A stretch of 32,045 nt of DNA from Candidatus Poribacteria bacterium (lineage in GTDB: Bacteria; Poribacteria; WGA-4E; WGA-3G): NCBI GenBank assembly GCA_022827225.1, contig JAJDTJ010000141.1:1-32045 (forward strand), given 5' to 3'. The notes under the pieces are model-generated. The model had not been told where the DNA came from. It did no database searches and was given only the letters and a program-made list of their open reading frames with translations. This document shows, one piece after another, positions 1 through 6,790 of the stretch (position 1 is the stretch's first letter; every line of letters starts with the position of its first letter). The translations under genes were made by a program, and so were the position numbers.

Positions 1-120
1 ACAATCAGTCTCATTGAACAACTTTTCCCCAAGTCGATTCATGCGGTGTCAGCAGCCGGTTTTGAGTTGAAAGTGCTTTTGTTTGTTATCGCAACGAGTA
101 TAAAGCAGCTATTTGGATAA
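1..120 (+). CDS. IS982-type transposase, C-terminal fragment (runs off left edge)
   Basis: Reading frame 1 gives 39 residues ending at TAA 118-120, including LFPKSIHAVSAAGFELKVLL. This resembles the conserved C-terminus of IS982-family DDE transposases (a PKSIHAV motif followed by GFELKV). The catalytic part lies outside the window. The same C-terminal coding end appears in degraded form at about 29690-29737. The family assignment comes from recalled motif knowledge. The link to the copies at 29340 and 31911 is seen directly in the sequence. Confidence 0.75.
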   Translation, partial: TISLIEQLFPKSIHAVSAAGFELKVLLFVIATSIKQLFG

Positions 121-136
121 AGGTAGCAACTTGGGT
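1..136 (+). mobile_element. 3' end of an IS982-type insertion sequence
   Basis: The right terminus contains GGTAGCAACTTGGGT, the reverse complement of the left terminus (ACCCAAGTTGCCAC) at 31911, so both edges of the window carry copies of the same IS type. The transposase stop codon is at 118-120, followed by about 16 bases of terminus. The flanking TATA occurs outside both ends, so the exact boundary (136 or 140) is uncertain. Because only one end of each copy is visible, no target duplication can be read. The element ends about 12 bases before the next gene, so it has probably replaced that gene's native upstream region. Confidence 0.8.
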
Positions 137-150
137 TATAACTATTAAAA

Positions 151-618
151 ATGAGAACCTTCCTTTTTAAAACACAACAAACGCTTGAACGACCCATCAC
201 AGAAGTCTTTGAATTCTTCTCTGACGCGCATAACCTCGCTATGATAACACCTCCGTGGATTCGGCTTGAAGTCCTGACCCCCGCACCGATTGAGATGCTC
301 CCCGGAACCCGCATCGACTATCAGCTCAGACTCCACGGTATCCCACTCCGCTGGCAGAGCGAGATTACCGAATGGAATCCTCCGCACGGTTTTGCGGACG
401 AGCAGCGCCGCGGTCCCTACCGCCACTGGCGGCATACACATACCTTCAGTGAAACCGAAAACGGGGTGGTTATAGATGATTCAGTGGAGTATGCTGTCTG
501 GGGAGGTGGACTCGTTAACAAATTTTTCGTGCGCCCGGACATCGAGAAAATTTTCGCATACCGCTCCAAGCAGTTGGATGAAATCTTCCGTCAAAGAAAG
601 AACAGGACGTTTCTATAG
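151..618 (+). CDS. SRPBCC-family (START-like) ligand-binding protein
   Basis: This 155-residue protein has the SRPBCC/polyketide-cyclase-like pattern. An N-terminal strand (RTFLFKTQQTLERPITEVFEFFSDAHNL) is followed by the ITPPWIRLEV segment, a central GTRIDYQLRLHGIPLRWQSEI strand pair and a C-terminal helix around FAYRSKQLDEIF. Family members bind hydrophobic ligands in a helix-grip fold. Many are cytosolic and of unknown substrate, and nothing here narrows the ligand. The length fits a single domain. There is no clear Shine-Dalgarno before ATG 151, and the IS end lies immediately upstream, so expression may depend on the IS or be lost. The 3' end overlaps the convergent transglycosylase gene by 28 bases. 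Confidence 0.8.
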   Translation: MRTFLFKTQQTLERPITEVFEFFSDAHNLAMITPPWIRLEVLTPAPIEMLPGTRIDYQLRLHGIPLRWQSEITEWNPPHGFADEQRRGPYRHWRHTHTFSETENGVVIDDSVEYAVWGGGLVNKFFVRPDIEKIFAYRSKQLDEIFRQRKNRTFL

Positions 619-1262
619 AAACGGATCCGTCCATAGTAATGCATCACGCGCGCGACATAGTCTAACGTTTCATCAGAACCCTCAAAATAACCGTGCGGAG
701 GCGCACCGATTCCCCACACTTCGCGATGCATATCGGCATGCCGCCGCGTCAATTGACCGAGAGCACCACGCACCGGTTCCCATAGAAATGGATCGGCGTT
801 TTTTTGGTGCCGGACGAGTGACTGCGCATCTCGGACACGTCCGATACCACCGTTGTAACTCGCTAACACCAAGCGATGCTGATGCGCACCTTCGCTTTCA
901 CGGAACGCATGATATAAGGTGTGTAGATAACGCGCTGCACCCGCAATATTCTGCTCCGCATCCAACGGATCCTCGACACCGAGCTCCTTTGCTGTCGCCG
1001 GCATCAGTTGCGTCAAACCTTGCGCACCGACGCGACTTTGTGCGTTTTCCTTGAACCCGGATTCCTGCACGATCAGCGCACAGACAAGCCGGGGATCCAA
1101 ATTCTCTTTAACCGCATATTTCTGGATCAATCCTCTATATTTGAAAATCTTCGGCGTAAGCGCGAGCAGTCGCAAATCCAAGTGGAGATTGATGATACTA
1201 CCCAACACGAGGATTACAGTGGATACTATGAGAATAAAGAGAAACGTACGCTTACGGAACAT
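591..1262 (-). CDS. membrane-anchored lytic transglycosylase (SLT domain)
   Basis: This 223-residue protein has an N-terminal hydrophobic anchor (about residues 7-25) and an SLT/goose-lysozyme-like domain. The catalytic glutamate is Glu67 in IVQESGF, followed by the typical GLTQLMPAT motif, the AEQNIAGAARYL segment and LASYNGG, in the order seen in MltC/Slt70-type enzymes. Such enzymes cleave the MurNAc-GlcNAc bond of peptidoglycan in the periplasm to give 1,6-anhydro products. The C-terminus (YVARVMHYYGRIRFYRNV) matches the usual end of the fold. The gene is convergent with the SRPBCC gene, overlapping its last 28 bases. The function is well supported. Its specific cellular role (remodelling, secretion or recycling) cannot be told. 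Confidence 0.9.
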   Translation of the reverse strand: MFRKRTFLFILIVSTVILVLGSIINLHLDLRLLALTPKIFKYRGLIQKYAVKENLDPRLVCALIVQESGFKENAQSRVGAQGLTQLMPATAKELGVEDPLDAEQNIAGAARYLHTLYHAFRESEGAHQHRLVLASYNGGIGRVRDAQSLVRHQKNADPFLWEPVRGALGQLTRRHADMHREVWGIGAPPHGYFEGSDETLDYVARVMHYYGRIRFYRNVLFFL

Positions 1263-1277
1263 TGGTTATAAGTTGTA

Positions 1278-1296
1278 AATTGTCCAAACTTTAGTA
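1278..1296 (+). repeat. left arm of a 19-bp inverted repeat (mate at 9591-9609)
   Basis: AATTGTCCAAACTTTAGTA occurs here and is found as an exact reverse complement at 9591-9609. The two copies bracket the minus-strand block 1518-9525. The 255-base gap 1263-1517 that holds this arm also contains the AACTTATAAC-type simple repeat at both ends (1262-1310 and 1491-1521) and a TTTTTGCTTGGG segment that recurs near 23893. No gene is seen in the gap. Confidence 0.6.
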
Positions 1297-1517
1297 AGTT
1301 ATAAGTTACAAAGCAATATTAAATAATAATCTTCTGATTTTTTTCGGCGAATGCTGATACCGACCTCGTAAGGGGTTTTTGCTTGGGTGTTTCCGCCAGG
1401 GTTCCCCAGCCCGTCATTAACATACAATGTGCATATCTAATATTTAAACTTGCTTAAGAAAGAGCGTTTGGGAAAGTTCCGAAGTCTATTACTTATAACC
1501 TCTTAACTTATAACCTA

Positions 1518-3116
1518 CTACCTTAGATACCCTATCTGAAACGCGAGTCGGTGACCGCGACGTGTCTCCCCGCTACGGTGCTCACTATTGCGCGTCTGGT
1601 ATAACATATATGAAAGCAAAAGGTTCCATCCATCCAACGGACGATACGAGAACCGTCCGCCCAGCTCCATTGTACGTGCAACGATTCCCGTAGGAAACGG
1701 AAGCACCTTGTAATCTTCACCGTAAAACCGATCCGCAATTGTCCCCTCACCCTGACGGGTCAGCACTGCGTGTACCCCCGCTTCAGTAGAGACAGTAAAC
1801 TGATAAGATGCCGATAACCGAACCGTATCGGAATCAGTACTGATAGGATGCCCAATCGCATACCCGAAATGCGTCCATTGGTTATCCGGCACAAGATGCG
1901 TATATGCCCACCGGTTGACGCGCGCGTATTCGCTATGAACTTCGAGGTGCCGACCAAACCGTTCCGGATACCACGTCAATCCCAAAAGCCAAGCAACTGC
2001 ATGCGGATCGTTAGAATCGGATTCATATTGTACGTCATCAATAACCCATTCACCGTAGAGACGTAAGCCGTCAACCGGACGCACCGCTGCATCGAAGGCA
2101 AACATAACATTATCGTCAGCTTTCGCATTGTATTGTAAAGCGTAATAAAAGGTGAACGGGTTCGCGTATTTCCAATCCAACGTCTGAGCATCGCCACCGT
2201 AAAGCACCCATTCCGCAACACCGATTTCCAAACGATCATTGTGCTGGTAATCGAGACGGTGAGCGCTCATATAACGTTTCGCCAAATAACGTTTTTCGCC
2301 GTCGTCGTACCATGTTGAATCCAACTGGGTCGTGAAAGCCGTCGCTTTGAACCGCTTCCCAAGCATCGCAGTGAGCCGGATTTGATCAAACGGCGGCGAA
2401 TTATCCGAAATGCCGACTGTCTGGTGCCGACTCCCACCCCAGAAAGTCCAATCTCTCCCGACAAGTAGGTTAAGATGTGAACTGTTAACCTGCAAATAAC
2501 TCCTCTTAAAATCGAATGTGTACCCGCCGCGCCACCGCTCAAGCCGCTGCTCCGCCGATTTCCCGTCAAGTGGACGACTCTCAAAGTTATGTGTTTCAAG
2601 TTCCGAATAAAGCGTTAAACGGGGTGCGATCCGATCTTCAAGATTCCCCGCCGTATAGTGGAAGGCTGCCGCAAGTGCTGGGGCAACCTTCTGCTCCGTC
2701 GCTCGGAGTTGGGGGAGGAAACGCATCGCTTCTCCGGTGTTACCCGCAAGTTCCCTGCGAAACGCACGTTTCAATTTTTCGAGGAGTTTCCGATCAATCT
2801 CAGACGGGATAACACGTCCTGTCCGTATTCGAGATTCCGCCTGGCGGATGATGGCTGCAACTTCCGCCCTTGAGAGCGGCGCAGTCTGTCGGTGAAACCC
2901 ACCGGTGATGCCGCCCGTTTCTAACTTCGTGAGGGTATCAGTCACCCATCCATCAAAATTCAGCGGGACATTCGGGGCACCGGACGCAGTGTTGAGAATA
3001 GATAGAAGAACACAGATAAGGATTGGAAAATTGGAAAATTGGAAGATTGAGGATGCCTTCCTTCCACCCTTCCACCCTTCCACCCTTCCATGCGCATTTT
3101 GTCTAGTCAACTTCAT
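1518..3116 (-). CDS. Wzi-like outer-membrane beta-barrel (capsule assembly family)
   Basis: This 532-residue exported protein has a long basic N-region, a hydrophobic signal core (about residues 29-44, ILICVLLSI) and a probable cleavage after TASG. A helical segment follows (LSRAEVAAIIRQAESR, RKLLEKLKRAFRREL). The C-terminal two thirds alternates aromatic beta-strands as in a barrel. The VGRDWTFWGG, NSPPFDQIRL and WVLYGG motifs with the following NPFTFYYALQYN resemble Wzi-type proteins, which are outer-membrane barrels that hold capsular polysaccharide at the surface. The start ATG overlaps the NAD+ synthetase stop (ATGA at 3113-3116), with a GGAGG about 10 bases upstream of it. Residues 9-27 are encoded by the short repeat at 3021-3091, so the N-region is probably an added extension. 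The Wzi assignment is from motif memory. The barrel nature is firmer than the substrate. Confidence 0.65.
   Translation of the reverse strand: MKLTRQNAHGRVEGWKGGRKASSIFQFSNFPILICVLLSILNTASGAPNVPLNFDGWVTDTLTKLETGGITGGFHRQTAPLSRAEVAAIIRQAESRIRTGRVIPSEIDRKLLEKLKRAFRRELAGNTGEAMRFLPQLRATEQKVAPALAAAFHYTAGNLEDRIAPRLTLYSELETHNFESRPLDGKSAEQRLERWRGGYTFDFKRSYLQVNSSHLNLLVGRDWTFWGGSRHQTVGISDNSPPFDQIRLTAMLGKRFKATAFTTQLDSTWYDDGEKRYLAKRYMSAHRLDYQHNDRLEIGVAEWVLYGGDAQTLDWKYANPFTFYYALQYNAKADDNVMFAFDAAVRPVDGLRLYGEWVIDDVQYESDSNDPHAVAWLLGLTWYPERFGRHLEVHSEYARVNRWAYTHLVPDNQWTHFGYAIGHPISTDSDTVRLSASYQFTVSTEAGVHAVLTRQGEGTIADRFYGEDYKVLPFPTGIVARTMELGGRFSYRPLDGWNLLLSYMLYQTRNSEHRSGETRRGHRLAFQIGYLR
3021..3091. repeat. short purine/pyrimidine 8-bp-type repeat inside a signal-peptide region
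   Basis: TTGGAAAA units (3022-3047) run into CCACCCTT units (3060-3090). On the minus strand these are translated as the first residues of the Wzi-like protein (HGRVEGWKGGRKASS and FQFSNFPI). The same family occurs at 4278-4341, 6714-6787 and 23985-24066. Confidence 0.8.
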
Positions 3117-5278
3117 CGCGCCCGCGCCTCCAGCTTCTTGACGCAGGCATCAATATGCCGGAACTGCCACGTCCAGCGCGTGTTATAGAGGAACTGCCGA
3201 AGATCAAATCGGTTGTCGTCCGGAGAATAAGATTCAGCGTGATACGAAGGCGTTAACGTCGTCATTTTGTGTCGATTTATCGCATAACATCTAAAGAAGT
3301 GTTTTACCTTTTCGGCAACCTCACGCGGCGGAAGGTGATCCCACTCCCGCACCAACTTTTCAAACATGCTCACCGGACCGCACTGCTCCATTTTCCGAAG
3401 CTGCCCGAACCGGCTCAATTCGGCGTAAGTCATCCCCATATCGTCTTCATCCGTTTGCGTATAGGTTTCGGTGATCGGTTCCAACTCCGCTGTCGGCGGC
3501 GCTTTGACAATCTCACCAAGCGCAGGATAGCCGAGATGATCTTCCGCCCATTTCAAAAACCGTCGTAGATCAAGTTTGCTGATACCACCGATCGGGTTGA
3601 TGTCACCGCTGCTACAATCGTATTTTGTGAGGTAACCCCGCAACGCCTCGTCAACATTGCCGGTGCCTAACACAAGGAGCGTACCTTCACGGTTCCGTAC
3701 CCACGGCATCATCTGCGCAAATAGGTAACTCAGCACCATACGCAGCCGCGCCTGTATATTTTGGAGGGACTGATTCTCTTGATAACTGCCACCTTCAACC
3801 TTGAATTTCGGCTTCTTGGCTGTAATTCGAGTAAAAAGCGATTGCAAAGCGTTCACAAGTCCGTCCATATTGATGTCCAGATGGTACGATCCGATCTGCT
3901 CAGCGAGCTGTTTCGCACGTTTCCGAGTCTCACGCGAGCTATTCGCAGTCCCGATATAACAGGTGTACAACAGGCGGTTGGCAAGGACACACGGATCAGA
4001 GAAAATATCAGGTGTTTCGTTAGCCGCAAGCCATTGACCGACATCGCGAGTGACCGCCGCATCCTTTTCACGGATCGCTTTTGCGACCAATTGGCACATC
4101 GAACCGACCAACGTCGCAACCGCACCGCTGTCCGCACCCCCCGAAAGCGGGATGAAGTAACCCGCCGCACCCGATCTACGCAGATAGTCCCAGAGCCAGC
4201 AAGCAGGACCGTAAGCGATCTCTTCTTCCGGTATGTGCGTACGCGGCTCGATTGGAACGGAAGATCGGAGGGAGCTTGGATGGAAGAGTGGAACCGAGGA
4301 AGGATCGGTACCCACGCTTCCATTCTTCCACTCTTCCATCCTTGTCTTACCTTCTTCTATCCCTATATCAAAATCTACATCTATTTGAGGAAGCGGCTCC
4401 GTTTGGCTCGCCTGCACAGCACGACTCGCTTTCGCACCCCGGTAACTCCGAACAGCATGAAGATCCACCGTCGCAGTCACTACCTCTACATCTTTGAGTG
4501 AAAATTGAGAACCTTGTGCCAAGATGTCGCCATTCTGAGCAATCAGCGCACAGCCGTCAAAATAGAGTCTACCGCCGTCACATCCTTGTTGGTTGGCGTA
4601 GAGATAGACACCACCGTTTTTAGCACTCGCGTTCCGAATCAGCGCAATCCGAGTGTCCAATTTGCGTAACTCGTGATGTGAACCCGACCCGTTACCAATG
4701 ATTTCGACACCAGCGTTTCCGAACCGGATGTGCGGGCTCATCGGCACAAAGAGTTCCTCACACGTCTCTGCTGCGAGAAGTGTATCTGGAGTCGCAATCG
4801 CTGCAATACCGATCGGCACCTTACTTTTCCCCGTGAGTTCACGAATTTCGCGGGGGAGTGTGTAGGGTTCAGTCGTCCAACCGTGTGTCCACGCCATGAA
4901 CCAACGATGCTCCCGATAGTTACCGTCGCTCGCAAGGATCATCTTCGGACGGATTAACAGAATCTCGCCATCTAACACGAAAACTCGACAATTATAACGG
5001 ACGTTTTTGTGCATGACCGGCATACCGATGTCGCACAAAATACCGTCCGTATGACCGCCTTTGAGAATACACGCCAGCGATTCCCAACTGTGATACAACG
5101 TGTCAAGCTCCAGAAAGTGGTCTTCACAAGAGTAACCACTAATCTCCAGCTCGGGTCCCAACCGATACCGCGCCCCACGCCCCTTCGCAACCTCAATAGA
5201 TTTGATGATACGCGCCGTGTTCCCCTCAAAATCGAGACTCCACTGGTTCAAATTGCACGTCGCAAGGATTGATTTCAT
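3113..5278 (-). CDS. nadE: glutamine-dependent NAD+ synthetase, eukaryote-type, with in-frame repeat insertion
   Basis: This 721-residue two-domain enzyme makes NAD+ from deamido-NAD+, ATP and glutamine. The N-terminal nitrilase-type glutaminase (about residues 1-300) shows a Glu-Lys-Cys set: Glu43/45 in GPELEISGY, Lys112 in IRPKM and Cys173 in ETCEELFVP. The C-terminal synthetase (about 348-721) has the PP-loop LSGGADS (378-384) and the LGTGNVDE segment. The wording of the sequence (CNLNQWSLDFEGN, GARYRLGPELEISGY, GPACWLWD) follows the ~700-residue NADSYN1 type found in eukaryotes and some bacteria. Residues about 313-334 come from a palindromic repeat at 4278-4341, inserted in the linker just before HIPEEEI. 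No frame or catalytic residue is harmed, so the enzyme is probably active. The stop overlaps the start of the Wzi-like gene. No clear Shine-Dalgarno precedes ATG 5278. Confidence 0.93.
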   Translation of the reverse strand: MKSILATCNLNQWSLDFEGNTARIIKSIEVAKGRGARYRLGPELEISGYSCEDHFLELDTLYHSWESLACILKGGHTDGILCDIGMPVMHKNVRYNCRVFVLDGEILLIRPKMILASDGNYREHRWFMAWTHGWTTEPYTLPREIRELTGKSKVPIGIAAIATPDTLLAAETCEELFVPMSPHIRFGNAGVEIIGNGSGSHHELRKLDTRIALIRNASAKNGGVYLYANQQGCDGGRLYFDGCALIAQNGDILAQGSQFSLKDVEVVTATVDLHAVRSYRGAKASRAVQASQTEPLPQIDVDFDIGIEEGKTRMEEWKNGSVGTDPSSVPLFHPSSLRSSVPIEPRTHIPEEEIAYGPACWLWDYLRRSGAAGYFIPLSGGADSGAVATLVGSMCQLVAKAIREKDAAVTRDVGQWLAANETPDIFSDPCVLANRLLYTCYIGTANSSRETRKRAKQLAEQIGSYHLDINMDGLVNALQSLFTRITAKKPKFKVEGGSYQENQSLQNIQARLRMVLSYLFAQMMPWVRNREGTLLVLGTGNVDEALRGYLTKYDCSSGDINPIGGISKLDLRRFLKWAEDHLGYPALGEIVKAPPTAELEPITETYTQTDEDDMGMTYAELSRFGQLRKMEQCGPVSMFEKLVREWDHLPPREVAEKVKHFFRCYAINRHKMTTLTPSYHAESYSPDDNRFDLRQFLYNTRWTWQFRHIDACVKKLEARAR
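4278..4341. repeat. palindromic repeat inserted in frame within nadE
   Basis: The left arm 4278-4293 (GGATGGAAGAGTGGAA) and right arm 4326-4341 are perfect 16-bp reverse complements separated by 32 bases. On the minus strand the arms read MEEWKNG and PLFHPS. The position is the linker between the glutaminase and synthetase domains of NAD+ synthetase, where family members lack this sequence (comparison from memory). The arms have the same composition as the octamer repeats at 3021, 6714 and 23985. Confidence 0.85.
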
Positions 5279-5386
5279 ATTTTCGCTTTTAAGAGATGAT
5301 TCTTAGTTTTTAAATTTCGACTTGTGTCGCTACATTTCCCTCTTTGGTTTCCCTGTAAGGGCGATATGTTTATAGATACTGTTAAC

Positions 5387-6790
5387 TCACGTTTTCTGAG
5401 GTTTCTTACGAGCCGCTGGAAACAAAATATTGTTCAGGATTAACCTATACCCCGGTGAATGCTTATGTAAATCGAGGTTCGTCGGTATCGTTCCCTCACC
5501 CACAAGGTGCCGATAGTCTTCAGGATCGTGACCACCGAGAAACGTAAAGGTACCTTTCCCTAATTTGCCATGGATATATTTCGCATAGTTCGTACCCTCC
5601 ACCTGCCCCAAAATCGTGATGGAACCCCGAATCTTGTCCATATTAAACGATGTCGTCTGACCGAGGTACCCGGGCACAACGCTGACGTGGTTTTGCGTGA
5701 GCATCGTTGGAATCGGATCATGTTTCGCAGCAAATTCAAACAACTTAAAATCTTCAACACCGCTCTGCGCATCTCTATCCGGGTTCGGATTATCTATATC
5801 GGAAAATTCGTATCGGTACGGACTCGTATGGAGGCTAAAGTTCACGAATGCCAGCGTACGCTCGAAGTCGAGCCGCGCTTCGGCATCTGCCGCAATCGGG
5901 GTGCCATCGAGTTCAGGAGCGACGATGTCAACGGCTCCGGCGCGGGTCGCCAACGCAATATCCAAGGTCTCCGGCGCGGAACACATCGCAAAGATAAACC
6001 CGCCGTTAACGATATAGTCAGCTATCATCTGGGCGGTCTGTCCTTTGTGCTGCGCAACCCTTTGAAACCCCGCCTCCGCAGCGGCTTCCTCAAACATCAA
6101 CATCCGTTGTTGATACCAGACCTGCGTCGAAAAAGAGGCATGAAACTTACCGTGCTGACCGGTGAAGTCTTCGTGGTGCAGATGGAGCCAGTCATATTCG
6201 GCTGTCTCTAAGATACCGCTCTGCACCTCTTTATCCCATATCTCGTCATAAGGGATCTGGGCATAGTCGAGCGCTATTTTAACAGCATCGTCCCACGGAT
6301 CGCGATACGCCGATGCCTCCGGCGGCGCATAGACAGCGATCTTCGGCGCCTTCTCCAACAGAATCTCGTCCATATTGCTACCTTCAAGCACGGAGGCCTT
6401 GATATCACGATACGCAGCGTCGCTCATCGGCTCAAAACTCACACCCATCAACGCAGCACGGACACGAACATCTTGAGAATCCGGCAAAACGAACGCACCC
6501 CCACGATAGTTCAACCACCAATAGCACCGATACTCACGCGGAACTTCCAATGCCCAGTACGTTAAACCGTACGCCTTCAGATGATTCGTCTGTTTCCCGT
6601 GCTCCATAGGGATTAAAAGCCACTGCGCCGTAGCGATATTTCCGATAAGCAAAAAGAAAAAGACCGCAAGAACGAAGTGACGAAAAGAGCACACACCGCA
6701 AAAGTGCCTGCCTTTCCATTCTTCCATTCTTCCATCCTTCCATTCTTCCATTCTTCCTTCCATCCTTCCATCCTTCCTTCCTTCCATCAT
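5387..6790 (-). CDS. exported protein of the family often labelled 'asparagine synthetase B' in Bacteroidota
   Basis: This 467-residue protein has a signal core at about residues 44-60 (FVLAVFFFLLIGNIATA) and mature start near QWLLIPMEHGKQTNHLKAYGLTYWAL, followed by WWLNYRGGAFVLP. It lacks the N-terminal Cys and ATP-pyrophosphatase motifs of real AsnB, so that common label is not believable. A central LHLHHEDFTGQHGKF stretch and an INGGFIFAMCSAPE-like stretch suggest a GATase-like or DUF4159-like alpha/beta fold of unknown activity. GGAGG lies 6 bases before ATG 6790, and the start overlaps the stop of the upstream gene (ATGA), which supports this start. Residues 2-28 are pure repeat translation (MEGRKDGRMEGRMEEWK). 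GTG 6694, directly before the signal core, is a possible alternative start. The biological role is unknown. Confidence 0.7.
   Translation of the reverse strand: MMEGRKDGRMEGRMEEWKDGRMEEWKGRHFCGVCSFRHFVLAVFFFLLIGNIATAQWLLIPMEHGKQTNHLKAYGLTYWALEVPREYRCYWWLNYRGGAFVLPDSQDVRVRAALMGVSFEPMSDAAYRDIKASVLEGSNMDEILLEKAPKIAVYAPPEASAYRDPWDDAVKIALDYAQIPYDEIWDKEVQSGILETAEYDWLHLHHEDFTGQHGKFHASFSTQVWYQQRMLMFEEAAAEAGFQRVAQHKGQTAQMIADYIVNGGFIFAMCSAPETLDIALATRAGAVDIVAPELDGTPIAADAEARLDFERTLAFVNFSLHTSPYRYEFSDIDNPNPDRDAQSGVEDFKLFEFAAKHDPIPTMLTQNHVSVVPGYLGQTTSFNMDKIRGSITILGQVEGTNYAKYIHGKLGKGTFTFLGGHDPEDYRHLVGEGTIPTNLDLHKHSPGYRLILNNILFPAARKKPQKT
6714..6787. repeat. octamer repeat array (CATTCTTC/CATCCTTC units) coding the N-terminus of the 5387-6790 gene
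   Basis: About nine units of C-A-T-Y-C-T-T-C, with occasional CTTC half units, lie directly after the start codon. Eight-base units read in three frames give an octapeptide period (MEEWKDGR) on the minus strand and FHPSSLP-like peptides on the plus strand. Neither reading contains stops. Confidence 0.85.

Noticed and set aside
476..1054. Plus-strand ORF of 192 codons
   Set aside because: It lies antisense to the lytic transglycosylase, which has clear catalytic motifs. The ORF has no recognisable domain or ribosome site.
5387..6790. Asparagine synthetase B annotation
   Set aside because: There is no N-terminal catalytic Cys, no glutaminase or ATP-pyrophosphatase motif, and a signal peptide is present.
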